Shown here piece by piece: positions 19,103 through 28,467 of a DNA stretch of 64,000 bases. The number at the start of each line of letters is the position of its first letter. Positions within the stretch are counted from its first letter, which is position 1. Under the pieces are notes generated by a model. That model had not been told where the DNA came from, made no database searches, and saw only the letters and a list, made by a program, of their open reading frames with translations. Made by a program: the position numbers and the translations under genes. The stretch comes from an uncultured bacterium (GTDB lineage Bacteria > Bacteroidota > Bacteroidia > Bacteroidales > UBA932): contig CASGCS010000005.1 of NCBI GenBank assembly GCA_949300025.1, forward strand, positions 62,001 to 126,000, read 5' to 3'.

Positions 19103-19254
19103 CTTTCGGCTTTAGGCTATGTTCGGTTGCGCTCCATTTCATTCCGCACAACCGCAGATACGGTAGCACCTCGGCATAGCAAAAGGTGAGCCATGCACAA
19201 TATCCTATTTGGAGATATATGCGTGCCTGCCGGCACTCACAGTTGTTCGAAGCC
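19103..19254 (+). repeat. ~150-bp direct repeat, copy 2
   Basis: The second copy, separated from the first by 30 bp of unrelated sequence. Its right end (from CCTATTTGGAGATATAT at 19204) also forms the left arm of an inverted repeat reaching 19,328. The remaining ~115 bp up to rsfS show no gene, only an A+T-rich run. Confidence 0.85.
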
Positions 19255-19328
19255 CCCGCTATTGCAAACAAGTTTGCATCGCATGGGCTTCGAACAACTG
19301 CCACTCCGTTTTATATATCTCCAAATAG
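19204..19328. repeat. Imperfect inverted repeat overlapping copy 2
   Basis: CCTATTTGGAGATATAT (from 19204) and CAGTTGTTCGAAGCCC (from 19240) recur as their reverse complements at about 19311-19328 and 19286-19301. The centre holds a further small palindrome (TTGCAAACAAGTTTGCA, about 19262-19278). The whole could fold into a ~125-nt branched hairpin. Confidence 0.75.
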
Positions 19329-19443
19329 GGTGATTGTAAAAAATTTTTGCTCTGCTCTCGGTTTCTGTGTATGTTTGCACATTATTTGCAGTGGTGAAGT
19401 GCCACGCGGAAGCGGAAGTTATTAATATTTAAATATTTTTATT

Positions 19444-19827
19444 GTGCCTAAAAAAATAAGGAAAGAGACCGACACAGACATTCTCGAGGTAAAGACCATT
19501 GCAGAGGCAATGCTCGAGAAGAACGGAAAAGAGGTATGCTCCCTGAATCTTAAATCTATAGGGACAAGTATCTGCGATTACTTTGTAATCTGCAACGCAG
19601 ACTCGGGCACCAATGTGCTCTCGATTGCAGACAACGTTGAAGAGCGCATGCTTGAAAAGTGCAACAGAAAGGTTGTAAGGATGCAGGGGCGCGAAAATGC
19701 ATTCTGGATAATCCTCGACTATACAAACATAGTGGTGCATATTTTCCAGACCGAATACCGCCGGTTCTACAGACTGGAGGACTTGTGGGCGGATGCACAG
19801 ATAACCGAATACAGCGAGCAGCAGTAA
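19444..19827 (+). CDS. rsfS: Ribosomal silencing factor RsfS
   Basis: A 127-residue RsfS/Iojap protein, which binds L14 on the large ribosomal subunit and blocks subunit joining in starvation. Family signatures: ICDYFVICNADSGTNVLSIA, then WIILDYTNIVVHIFQTEYRRFY near the C-terminus. The start is GTG at 19444 (PKKIRKETDT follows); no ATG fits. It is the first gene of a rightward group with ftsH, cdsA and psd. Confidence 0.93.
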   Translation: MPKKIRKETDTDILEVKTIAEAMLEKNGKEVCSLNLKSIGTSICDYFVICNADSGTNVLSIADNVEERMLEKCNRKVVRMQGRENAFWIILDYTNIVVHIFQTEYRRFYRLEDLWADAQITEYSEQQ

Positions 19828-19845
19828 CTAATTTAAGAAAGAATA

Positions 19846-21807
19846 ATGCAGACACAACCTAATAACAACGGGAATTCCAACAGGAACAGAAGACCCAAGA
19901 GATTCAGCGTATTTTGGATATATGCCCCGTTGCTCATATTTTTGGCCTACATGTGGTTTGGCGGATACAAAGGCGGCAAACCGATAGAGACTGACTGGAC
20001 AAAGGTAAAGGAGCAGATGATAGAGGCCGGAGACGTGGAGGCCATTACATTCATTACCAATACCGGCCGCGGCGAGGTCACAATCAGAAAAGACAGCCTC
20101 AAGAAATATCAGAGCTATTTCGGGAACAATGAGCCCCTTGCCAACGTAGCCCACTTCTGGTTCCAGATGGGCCCGAATTTCGATTCCGACAAAGAACTGG
20201 GAGAGATCCGCAGTTCCCTGCCGCAAGAGAAGAGGTTCGACATAAAGAACAGAGAGCAGAAAAATTATCTAGGCATCCTTGACTGGCTGCTCTTCCCCAT
20301 CCTTCTGCTGCTTCTGTGGTTCTTCATGATAAGGAGAATGTCCAGAAACATGGGCGGAGGCGCTGCCGGAGGCGGCATATTCAACGTAGGCAAGTCTCAG
20401 GCAAAGGTCTTTGACAAGGGCTCCACTCCAAAGGTCACCTTCAAGGATGTGGCCGGGCTGGAAGAGGCCAAAGTGGAGGTTATGGAGATTGTAGACTTTC
20501 TAAAGAATCCCAAGAAATATACCACCCTTGGAGGAAAAATTCCAAAAGGGGCATTGCTGGTAGGCCCTCCGGGCACAGGAAAGACCCTTCTGGCAAAGGC
20601 AGTTGCAGGAGAAGCAGATGTGCCTTTCTTCTCCATATCGGGCTCCGATTTTGTGGAGATGTTCGTTGGAGTGGGCGCTTCAAGGGTAAGAGACCTTTTC
20701 AAGCAGGCAAAGGAAAAAGCCCCGTGCATAGTGTTCATAGACGAGATTGACGCCGTTGGCCGTGCAAGAAGCAAAAACGCCGGATTCTCATCTAACGACG
20801 AGCGGGAAAACACGCTTAACCAGCTCCTTACCGAAATGGACGGCTTTGGAACCAATTCAGGCGTTATAGTGCTGGCTGCAACCAACAGGGCCGACATTCT
20901 TGACAAGGCGCTCATGCGTGCCGGCCGTTTCGACAGACAGATAAACGTAGATCTTCCCGAACTCAAGGAGCGCGAGGAGATATTTGAAGTGCACCTGAAG
21001 AACCTCAAGCTTGCAAAGGATTTTGACAAGACATTCCTTGCAAAGCAGACTCCCGGATTCTCAGGGGCCGACATAGCCAACGTATGCAACGAGGCGGCCC
21101 TGATTGCCGCGCGCAGAAACAAGGAGTATGTAGACAAACAGGATTTCCTCGATGCGGTTGACAGAATCGTGGGAGGTCTGGAGAAGAGAAGCAAGATAAT
21201 AACCCCGCAGGAAAAGCGTACGATTGCATTCCACGAAGCCGGACATGCGACAGTCAGCTGGATTCTTCCTAACGCGAACCCGTTGCTGAAAGTTACAATT
21301 ATCCCGCGCGGCAAGGCTCTTGGAGCCGCATGGTATCTGCCCGAGGAGAGACAGATTACCACGACAGAGCAGATGATGGACGAAATGGCTGCCACCATGG
21401 GAGGCAGGGCTGCCGAAGAACTGGTCAACGGGAAAATATCCACCGGCGCCCTGAGCGATTTGGAAAAGGTCACCAAGCAGGCCTATGCAATGGTAAGCTA
21501 CTTTGGAATGAGCAAGGCTGTGGGCAACCTCTCCTTCTATGACTCGCAGGATTCCGGCTACAATTTCAGCAAACCTTACAGCGAAAAGACTGCCGAACTT
21601 ATAGACAAGGAAGCCAAGGCGTTAATAGACAGTGCACACGACAAGGCCCTGGAGATACTCAAACAGTACAGGCCTCAGTTTACCGAACTGGCGGAACTTC
21701 TGCTCTCACGCGAAGTCATATTCACCGAGGATCTGGAAAAGATATTCGGCCCGCGCGCAAAGAACGGCAGCGAAGAGTCTCAGTCTGGTGAAAGTACCGG
21801 AGAATAA
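19846..21807 (+). CDS. ftsH: ATP-dependent zinc metalloprotease FtsH
   Basis: A 653-residue membrane-bound AAA+ protease that degrades misassembled membrane proteins and regulatory proteins. Two transmembrane helices (about residues 24-42 and 141-162) flank a periplasmic domain. The AAA module has Walker A GPPGTGKTLLAKAVAGEA, pore loop FVEMFVGVGASRVRDLF, Walker B CIVFIDEIDAVG and the SRH region ATNRADILDKALMRAGRFDR. The protease zinc motif is FHEAGHATVSW (HEAGH). It starts 18 bp after rsfS, and cdsA follows after 8 bp. Confidence 0.97.
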   Translation: MQTQPNNNGNSNRNRRPKRFSVFWIYAPLLIFLAYMWFGGYKGGKPIETDWTKVKEQMIEAGDVEAITFITNTGRGEVTIRKDSLKKYQSYFGNNEPLANVAHFWFQMGPNFDSDKELGEIRSSLPQEKRFDIKNREQKNYLGILDWLLFPILLLLLWFFMIRRMSRNMGGGAAGGGIFNVGKSQAKVFDKGSTPKVTFKDVAGLEEAKVEVMEIVDFLKNPKKYTTLGGKIPKGALLVGPPGTGKTLLAKAVAGEADVPFFSISGSDFVEMFVGVGASRVRDLFKQAKEKAPCIVFIDEIDAVGRARSKNAGFSSNDERENTLNQLLTEMDGFGTNSGVIVLAATNRADILDKALMRAGRFDRQINVDLPELKEREEIFEVHLKNLKLAKDFDKTFLAKQTPGFSGADIANVCNEAALIAARRNKEYVDKQDFLDAVDRIVGGLEKRSKIITPQEKRTIAFHEAGHATVSWILPNANPLLKVTIIPRGKALGAAWYLPEERQITTTEQMMDEMAATMGGRAAEELVNGKISTGALSDLEKVTKQAYAMVSYFGMSKAVGNLSFYDSQDSGYNFSKPYSEKTAELIDKEAKALIDSAHDKALEILKQYRPQFTELAELLLSREVIFTEDLEKIFGPRAKNGSEESQSGESTGE

Positions 21808-21815
21808 GAGAAAAA

Positions 21816-22682
21816 ATGAAAAATTTTATAATAAGAAGCATCAGCGGCATAGCGTTTACCGCGATAATAATTCTGGCCATACTGGCCGGACCGCTATGGT
21901 ACGCCCTGCTTTTCTTCATTATAATTGCCATAATGGCAAACGAATATCTCAACCTTACGATAGGCAGCAAGAAGAGCGTTACAAAGGCTCTGGCCGTTAC
22001 CGCGGCCCTGAGCCTTTTTACAACCTCTTTTCTGATAGAATATTCCGGAATTTCCTACCGCTACCTGCTGCTATGCATGATACCTCTTTTTGCAATATTC
22101 ATCACCAACCTGTACAGCAAAGAGTACAACGTGCATACCTTTACAAAAGAGAGCAGGGTAAACAACGGCTACGAAATGTTCCCGTTTGCCATAGCGGCGG
22201 TAATCTATACGGCCCTGCCGTTTTCCTGCTGCAACCTTATAATTTTCGATTCTGAGGGCAACTATTCCGCCTATATGCTGCTCTTCATGTTCATAGTGCT
22301 ATGGATGAACGATGTGGGAGCTTACTGTATAGGAAGCGCTTTCGGACAAAAAGGTGACGGAAAACGGGGCAGGCTCTTCCCCTCCATCTCCCCGAAGAAA
22401 TCGTGGGCAGGCTTTTTCGGAGGGCTTGCATGCTGCATAATAGCAGCCGTAACGATGAGTTATATAGATATTTTTGAAATAAGTACAACAAAAGCCATCG
22501 TTCTTGGAATAATAATTTGTATCTTTGGCGTTTGGGGCGATTTGACCGAATCTCAACTTAAACGGAACTTCGGAGTCAAGGACTCAGGCAGGATAATGCC
22601 CGGCCACGGAGGAATGTTAGACAGATTCGATGCAGCGTTGCTGGCTTTTCCCGCAGTCGTCATTTTTTCGCTCCTTTTTTGA
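21816..22682 (+). CDS. cdsA: Phosphatidate cytidylyltransferase CdsA
   Basis: A 288-residue integral membrane enzyme making CDP-diacylglycerol from CTP and phosphatidic acid, the entry step to all phospholipids. About eight hydrophobic segments are visible. The C-terminal family signature is present: GDLTESQLKRNFGVKDSG followed by MPGHGGMLDRFDA. SPKKSWAGFFGG is the other conserved loop. Its position directly before psd fits phosphatidylethanolamine synthesis. Confidence 0.95.
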   Translation: MKNFIIRSISGIAFTAIIILAILAGPLWYALLFFIIIAIMANEYLNLTIGSKKSVTKALAVTAALSLFTTSFLIEYSGISYRYLLLCMIPLFAIFITNLYSKEYNVHTFTKESRVNNGYEMFPFAIAAVIYTALPFSCCNLIIFDSEGNYSAYMLLFMFIVLWMNDVGAYCIGSAFGQKGDGKRGRLFPSISPKKSWAGFFGGLACCIIAAVTMSYIDIFEISTTKAIVLGIIICIFGVWGDLTESQLKRNFGVKDSGRIMPGHGGMLDRFDAALLAFPAVVIFSLLF

Positions 22683-22706
22683 AATTAACCTAACCAACAC
22701 TTGACC

Positions 22707-23366
22707 ATGCGGATACACAAAGAGGGCTACGGCATCATTTTGAAGGCATTTATTCTTATTGCGGCGATAGTGCTGCTTCTGTGCTGCATATTCGGATGGG
22801 GAATAGCTGCAGGAATAGCCATAGCATGGGGAGTGCTCACCCTTCTCTTCATAATAAGATTCTTCAGATGCCCGAAGAGGGTCGCACTCATAGATGAAGA
22901 ACTTGTAATTGCACCTGCCGACGGAAAGATTGTAATAGTAGACAGACGGTTTGAAAACGAATACCTCAAACGCGAATGCATACAGGTGTCTATCTTTATG
23001 AGCATTTTTAACGTACATGTGAACTACTATCCTGTAGGAGGCGTTGTCAAATACTACAAGTACCATCCGGGAAACTATATCATAGCCAACCATCCCAAGG
23101 CTTCGGAGAAGAACGAAAGAACATCCATCGCGGTTGAGACAAGTTCGGGAACGATTCTCCTTTTCCGCCAGATTGCAGGATATATCGCCCGAAGGATAGT
23201 ATGCTATGCAAAGGAAGAGAAAAGAGCCAACCAGTGCGACCAGGTCGGTTTCATAAAGTTCGGTTCAAGGGTCGACATCTTCCTGCCGGTAGATTCGCAG
23301 ATTATGGTCAAGACCGGCGACTGCGTTTCAGCCTGCCAGACAGTAATAGCAAAACTGCCGAAATAG
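22707..23366 (+). CDS. psd: Phosphatidylserine decarboxylase proenzyme
   Basis: A 219-residue short (archaeal/Bacteroidota-type) phosphatidylserine decarboxylase that makes phosphatidylethanolamine. Two N-terminal hydrophobic helices (residues 10-52), then APADGKIV, the FMSIFNVHVNYYP motif, and near the C-terminus the self-cleavage site FGSR (IKFGSRVDIFLP), whose serine becomes the pyruvoyl group. The ATG at 22707 is preferred over a TTG two codons earlier. Its last 59 bp overlap the convergent nucleotidase gene. Confidence 0.93.
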   Translation: MRIHKEGYGIILKAFILIAAIVLLLCCIFGWGIAAGIAIAWGVLTLLFIIRFFRCPKRVALIDEELVIAPADGKIVIVDRRFENEYLKRECIQVSIFMSIFNVHVNYYPVGGVVKYYKYHPGNYIIANHPKASEKNERTSIAVETSSGTILLFRQIAGYIARRIVCYAKEEKRANQCDQVGFIKFGSRVDIFLPVDSQIMVKTGDCVSACQTVIAKLPK

Positions 23367-25026
23367 CGGCGAGAATACACACAAAGGGAGCCGCGCTGTT
23401 CTCTTCCCTCCCGCTCCAGTCTGGTATGTTGTCTCCATTTCCATCCTTGAGATATTCGGCAAAAGCCTTCCACCCCTTTACGGGCAGGACCTTGAACGGA
23501 GCCTTGTTTGCCGCACTGTCCAGAGGAGTCACGCTCAGCAGCCCAAACGAGGAACTTTTGACAATACCCAGCAGGTTGGCCGTATAGAGGTCTGCCACCA
23601 TGGGATAAAGTGCATTCTTATCCAGTTTTTCGCCGTAGACCCAGACATCCGTAACCCGCGTAAATGGAATGGAATAACGGTTCCATGTATAGTTTACTCC
23701 GGCAAAAAAAAGATGCTCGTCTTCCATGCCCGAACTTGCCACCGATGCATTTAGTTCACACAAGTCTCTTATATCCTTTCCCCTGACATAGGCATAGACC
23801 AAGGGAGTGCCGTAACTGCCGTCATCTGCCCTGCCGAGCGGAAGCACCTTGAAAACATCGCTGTAAGTCTGCGCACCTGCACTCATACAGCCCCGCACCA
23901 TTCCATACGGAACTACTGCGACAGGTCTCTCCCCTATATACTTTTCCGCCGCTGTGGCATAACTTTCCGCAATGCAGCGTGCAGGTTCCAGATCATGCTC
24001 CAGAACCGCAACCGTATCGAATATTCCAAGCCCGTCGTACTGCCTGAAAAGATGCTCCACTTCTGTACGAGATGAATCCAGCCAGGAGGCAAACTCAGCA
24101 CTTTCAGCAGAATACGCCCCGCTCTTTTCAATGGGAGAGAGAGCGTAAAAAGCAACCGAGTCTCCTTCAAGGAGAAGTTTCCCCGAATAGCGGCCGCCAT
24201 AACCCGAAGCCACTATAACGGTATTGTTTACAATTACCGGTGAAAAGAGGGCCTCATGGTCGTGGCCGCTCACTATAACGTCTATTTCAGGAACAGCCGC
24301 CGCAAGGGCGCCGTCTTCACTTTTCGCTCTGAGTTTCCGCTCGTTTTTTGCGCCTGCCTCAATCCGTTTCCCATCGGCCCACATGGTTCCTGAATGCGAA
24401 AGGGCGATTATATAATCGGGTTTCTCGAGAGAGAGCAGCTTGTCGCATACCCTTCTTGCCGCATCAACGGCATCTTCCCTTACAAGAAAACCGTTGTCTG
24501 CAATACATGAGAAGGCATCCTCTCCAAGAAGCCCGAATACGGCAATTCTAACCCCTTCCCGTTCGAATATGAGATACTCGCTGTTATGGATTCTGAAAAG
24601 GGAATCCTGCCTTGGATCTGCAAGGGCAATGTTGGCCACTGTCAGCCGGCAGAGTTTTCCCGCATGGGAAGAATCTGCAACGGAGAGCATCTTCAACCAG
24701 GCTTCGGGGCCAAAGTCGAAGTCGTGGTTGCCAACAGTAAAGGCGTCATACCCCATTTTGCCCAATGCTGTAAGTTCAAAGGCCGAACTGCTGTAAAGAG
24801 TATGGAATACCGAACCCATTGCAATATCGCCGGCATCCAGGGCAATGAAGGGCATCTCCTTCTCCATTGCAGCCGCGCGCTCAGCCTCAACTCTCTCGTA
24901 TAGAGCCCGATAGTCTCCCAAAGAGTGAATGTCGCCGGTAAAGAAAATCTCCAGACGCCTCTCCCCGCCGCCATAGAGATAAAGTGTCGCAAAGAGAGCA
25001 AAAATGAGCAGTACAGACTTTTTCAT
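23308..25026 (-). CDS. Exported 5'-nucleotidase / cyclic phosphodiesterase-type metallophosphatase
   Basis: A 572-residue UshA-like enzyme, expected to hydrolyse nucleotides outside the cytoplasm. Signal peptide (VLLIFALFATLYLYGG), then a calcineurin-like domain with metal motifs FTGDIHS, ALDAGDIAMG, VGNHDFDFG, ALSHSG and SGHDHEALF. The 5'-nucleotidase C-terminal domain starts near residue 340. A C-terminal hydrophobic helix (FVCILAAISAVLLLLSG) with a basic tail suggests membrane anchoring, unlike E. coli UshA. It overlaps pyrF by 4 bp (ATGA) and is last in the clpP operon. A role in nucleotide salvage is inferred. Confidence 0.87.
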   Translation of the reverse strand: MKKSVLLIFALFATLYLYGGGERRLEIFFTGDIHSLGDYRALYERVEAERAAAMEKEMPFIALDAGDIAMGSVFHTLYSSSAFELTALGKMGYDAFTVGNHDFDFGPEAWLKMLSVADSSHAGKLCRLTVANIALADPRQDSLFRIHNSEYLIFEREGVRIAVFGLLGEDAFSCIADNGFLVREDAVDAARRVCDKLLSLEKPDYIIALSHSGTMWADGKRIEAGAKNERKLRAKSEDGALAAAVPEIDVIVSGHDHEALFSPVIVNNTVIVASGYGGRYSGKLLLEGDSVAFYALSPIEKSGAYSAESAEFASWLDSSRTEVEHLFRQYDGLGIFDTVAVLEHDLEPARCIAESYATAAEKYIGERPVAVVPYGMVRGCMSAGAQTYSDVFKVLPLGRADDGSYGTPLVYAYVRGKDIRDLCELNASVASSGMEDEHLFFAGVNYTWNRYSIPFTRVTDVWVYGEKLDKNALYPMVADLYTANLLGIVKSSSFGLLSVTPLDSAANKAPFKVLPVKGWKAFAEYLKDGNGDNIPDWSGREENSAAPFVCILAAISAVLLLLSGRLKRSRRS

Positions 25027-25835
25027 AGATAACGGGCCATCCGGGATGCCATCTCCGCAGCCTTTTCACCGGCCGTAACTGCATACCGCTCCGAATTGTC
25101 GGCAAAGATGATTCCTCTCGACGAGTTCACAAGCAGTCCGCATCTTGAATTCAGGCCATACTTTGCAACTTCGTCTACGCTTCCTCCCTGCGCTCCCACT
25201 CCAGGTACAAGGAAAAAGTTATCGGGACAATACTCCCTTATCTGAGCCAGTTTTTCGGGACGGGTCGCACCCACCACAAACATTATGTTATCCTTGTCAC
25301 CCCACTTCATGGCCTCTGTAATGACACGCTTGTAAAGAGGCTCTCCGGTCTGCATGTTGGAGAGTTCAAAATCCTCCGCGCTTTTGTTTGAGGTAAGGGC
25401 AAGAATTACAGACCACTTGCCCTTATACTCCAGAAACGGCCCTACTGAATCGTACCCCATGTAGGGAGCAAGCGTAACGGCATCGAAATTCATCTTCTCA
25501 AAAAAGGCCCTGGCATAGCGTTTTGCAGTATTGCCTATGTCGCTCCTCTTGGCATCTGCAATGATGAATATGTCGGGATAGTTTTTTCTGAGGAATTCCA
25601 CCGTCATCTCCAGCTGGTGCAGCCCCTGGTTTCCTTCCGCTTCATAAAAGGCCAGGTTGGGTTTGTATGCCACTGCATATTTTGCCGTAGCGTTGATTAT
25701 GGCCTTGTTGAATTCGAAAATCGGATATTGTACATGTCTGAGAAGCTGCGGAAAAAGTGCGGGATCTGAATCCAGCCCCACACAAAGGAAACTCTTTTTC
25801 CGCTTTATCTGTCTGTATAATTCTTCGCTGTTCAT
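25023..25835 (-). CDS. pyrF: Orotidine 5'-phosphate decarboxylase
   Basis: A 270-residue enzyme for the last step of UMP synthesis, OMP to UMP. It is the longer type-2 form: FLCVGLDSDPALFPQL at the start, then the catalytic Asp-Lys array in IIADAKRSDIGNTAKRYA. VTLAPYMGYDSV and the phosphate loop LVPGVGAQGG follow. It is translationally coupled by overlap to the downstream nucleotidase and lies 12 bp after the M20 peptidase gene. Confidence 0.96.
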   Translation of the reverse strand: MNSEELYRQIKRKKSFLCVGLDSDPALFPQLLRHVQYPIFEFNKAIINATAKYAVAYKPNLAFYEAEGNQGLHQLEMTVEFLRKNYPDIFIIADAKRSDIGNTAKRYARAFFEKMNFDAVTLAPYMGYDSVGPFLEYKGKWSVILALTSNKSAEDFELSNMQTGEPLYKRVITEAMKWGDKDNIMFVVGATRPEKLAQIREYCPDNFFLVPGVGAQGGSVDEVAKYGLNSRCGLLVNSSRGIIFADNSERYAVTAGEKAAEMASRMARYL

Positions 25836-25847
25836 TACCGCCTCCTG

Positions 25848-27200
25848 TTATTCATTATAGTATTTGTAGAAAAGAGCTATGGCCTCCATACCCCTGAAAA
25901 GCTGCGAAAGCAGATAACTCTCATTTGGAGAATGGATAGTATCACGCTCCAGGCCGAATCCCATAAGCAGCGGATTCACTCCCAGAATCCTCTGCATATC
26001 AGCCAGGATGGGAATGCTGCCGCCTCCCCTGGCCGGGACAGGCTCCACGCCGTAAACCTCTGCAATAGCTTTTGATGCCGCCCTGTATGCCGGCGACGAT
26101 ATGGGAATAAGGAAACCGTTTCCGCCATGGAACGGTGTAACCCTTACCTTCACGCCTTTCGGGGCCAGAGAGAGGAAATGGGCCTTGAACAGTTCTGCAA
26201 TCTCGTTGCAGTCCTGGTCCGGAACAAGCCTCATGGAAATCTTCGCATGCACCACAGAGGGCAGCACTGTCTTTGCCCCCTCTCCCGTATATCCTCCCCA
26301 TATACCGTTTACGTCAAGGCTCGGACGGATTCCTATCCGCTCAAGTGTGGAATAACCTTCCTCCCCGGAAAGTTCTTCCACCCCTATAGAGTTCATGAAC
26401 TCATCCTTGTCGAAAGGAGCGCGCGAGAGCATCTCCCTATCCTGCGGTGCAAGTTCAACCACTTTGTCGTAAAAGCCCTTTACGGTAATCCTGCCGCTGT
26501 TGTCTGTAAGAGAACTTATCATTCTGCAAAGCACATTGAGCGGATTCAGGACAGCCCCGCCGTAATGGCCGGAATGCAGGTCCTTGTCCGGTCCTGTAAC
26601 CTCCACTTCGAGATATGCCAGACCGCGCATGCCGCAGTTTATGGAGGGTAGTTTTTCAGAAATCATAGTGGTGTCTGAAACCAGTATAAGGTCGCAGGAG
26701 AGCATCTGCCTGTGCTCCTCCACCCATTTTGCAAGGCTGGGCGAGCCTATCTCCTCCTCTCCCTCGAAGACAAACTTCACATTGTGCCTTAGTTTCTTCT
26801 CCCTTACCAGATATTCAAAAGCCTTTATATGCATAAAGAGCTGCCCTTTGTCGTCATTCGCTCCGCGGGCATAGATTGCCCCGTCTCTTATCTGCGGTTC
26901 AAAAGGCGCGCTCTTCCACAACTCCAAAGGGTCTACAGGCTGCACGTCATAGTGGCCGTAGACCAGTACCGCAGGCTGAGAAGGGTCTGTAATCTTCTCG
27001 CCGTAGACCACCGGGTGGCCTTCGGTCCTGCAGACTTCCGCCCTGTCGGCGCCGGCTTCGAGCAGCAGATCCGCCAAAGCGGCGGCACACCGTTCCATGT
27101 CGGCGGCATTGGCCGATGAAGAACTTATCGAAGGTATTCTCAGCAAAGAGAAAAGCTCCTCCAGAAAACGCTCCCTGTTTTTTTCTATATAGGCTTTCAT
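25848..27200 (-). CDS. M20 family dipeptidase (carnosinase/DapE-like)
   Basis: A 450-residue two-zinc peptidase of the M20F/CNDP type. Motifs: LVYGHYDVQPVDP (zinc histidine and catalytic aspartate), YARGANDDKGQLFMH (bridging aspartate), FEGEEEIGSPSL (catalytic glutamate and zinc ligand), and a zinc histidine near the C-terminus (RDTIHSPNE). The lid domain (DLHSGHYGGAVLNP) is present. No signal peptide, so cytosolic. The true substrate is unknown; DapE-type succinyl-diaminopimelate activity is less likely because of the GHYDVQP form. It lies 11 bp after clpX. Confidence 0.9.
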   Translation of the reverse strand: MKAYIEKNRERFLEELFSLLRIPSISSSSANAADMERCAAALADLLLEAGADRAEVCRTEGHPVVYGEKITDPSQPAVLVYGHYDVQPVDPLELWKSAPFEPQIRDGAIYARGANDDKGQLFMHIKAFEYLVREKKLRHNVKFVFEGEEEIGSPSLAKWVEEHRQMLSCDLILVSDTTMISEKLPSINCGMRGLAYLEVEVTGPDKDLHSGHYGGAVLNPLNVLCRMISSLTDNSGRITVKGFYDKVVELAPQDREMLSRAPFDKDEFMNSIGVEELSGEEGYSTLERIGIRPSLDVNGIWGGYTGEGAKTVLPSVVHAKISMRLVPDQDCNEIAELFKAHFLSLAPKGVKVRVTPFHGGNGFLIPISSPAYRAASKAIAEVYGVEPVPARGGGSIPILADMQRILGVNPLLMGFGLERDTIHSPNESYLLSQLFRGMEAIALFYKYYNE

Positions 27201-27211
27201 ATCTCAAACGA

Positions 27212-28456
27212 TTATTGTCTTGTAAACTTTCTGCGCTTTATCTCCTCCACATCCGCTATTGTAATGCGCTTGACACTTCCCTTGGGCGGAATGTCATACA
27301 TTGCCTCCACCATTATCTCCTCGCAGATGGAACGAAGGCCGCGGGCTCCCAGTCCGTACTCCAGGGCCGTATCCACGATAAACTCCAGGACAGGCCTGTC
27401 TATCTCCAGTTTTACATCGTCCATTGCAAAGAGTTTCCTGTACTGCTTGATTATGGCATTTTTCGGCTTGACCAGTATATCTAGCATGGCCTCTTTGGAG
27501 AGAGGATGCAGATAGGTCACCACAGGCATTCTGCCCACAATTTCAGGAATAAGCCCGTATGCCTTCAGGTCCTGGGAAGTGATATATTTGAGCAGGTCGT
27601 CATTCTCTATCACGCTTCTGTTTTTCTGTGCACCGTAACCTACGACCTGTGTGTTTATGCGCTGCGCTATCTTCTTTTCTATACCGTCGAAAGCGCCTCC
27701 GCATATAAAGAGAATGTTGGTTGTATCTACCGGGATAAGCTTCTGCTCGGGATGTTTGCGCCCGCCCTGGGGAGGAACGTTCACTATACTGCCCTCGAGC
27801 AGTTTCAGCAGAGCCTGCTGCACACCCTCTCCCGAAACGTCACGCGTTATGGAAGGATTGTCTCCCTTGCGCGCAATCTTGTCCACCTCGTCTATGAAGA
27901 CAATCCCCCTCTGGGCCAGTTCCACATTGTAGTCTGTCTCCTGCAGCAGGCGTGAGAGGATACTTTCCACATCTTCGCCCACATAACCGGCTTCGGTGAG
28001 GACTGTGGCGTCCACTATTACGAAAGGGACATTCAGAAGCCTGGCAATGCTCCTTGCCAGCAGGGTCTTTCCGGTACCTGTGGGGCCGACCAGGAGAATA
28101 TTCGATTTTTCAAGTTCGACATCATCTTTTTTCTGCCTCTTGTGCCCCTCGTGCTTCAAGGCATCGTTTATCCTCTTGTAATGGTTGTATACCGCCACCG
28201 AAAGATATTTCTTTGCCTCGTCCTGTTCTATTACGTACTCGTCGAGAAAAGCTTTGATTTCCTTTGGCTTGATAAGTTGAAGTTCCTGAATTTCAGATTT
28301 ATGGACAGACGCATAAAACTCCTTCACATATTCGCTTGCCCTGGTGGCGCATTCGTCGCAGATATATCCCGAATAACCCGAAATCAGAAAATTCACATCA
28401 CTCTCGTCTCTGCCGCAAAACGAACAGACACGCTTTTTTTCTTTTTCATTTGCCAT
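27212..28456 (-). CDS. clpX: ATP-dependent protease ATPase subunit ClpX
   Basis: A 414-residue AAA+ unfoldase that feeds substrates to ClpP. The N-terminal C4 zinc finger is CSFCGRDESDV...YICDEC. AAA+ motifs: LVGPTGTGKTLLA (Walker A), GIVFIDEVDKIARK (Walker B), the pore loop GYVGEDV, the RKH loop (QGGRKHPEQK), and the ClpP-binding IGF-like loop replaced by KKIAQRINTQVVGYGAQ (IGF sequence not obvious). It starts 11 bp after clpP. Confidence 0.96.
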   Translation of the reverse strand: MANEKEKKRVCSFCGRDESDVNFLISGYSGYICDECATRASEYVKEFYASVHKSEIQELQLIKPKEIKAFLDEYVIEQDEAKKYLSVAVYNHYKRINDALKHEGHKRQKKDDVELEKSNILLVGPTGTGKTLLARSIARLLNVPFVIVDATVLTEAGYVGEDVESILSRLLQETDYNVELAQRGIVFIDEVDKIARKGDNPSITRDVSGEGVQQALLKLLEGSIVNVPPQGGRKHPEQKLIPVDTTNILFICGGAFDGIEKKIAQRINTQVVGYGAQKNRSVIENDDLLKYITSQDLKAYGLIPEIVGRMPVVTYLHPLSKEAMLDILVKPKNAIIKQYRKLFAMDDVKLEIDRPVLEFIVDTALEYGLGARGLRSICEEIMVEAMYDIPPKGSVKRITIADVEEIKRRKFTRQ

Positions 28457-28467
28457 CTTCCTCTACT

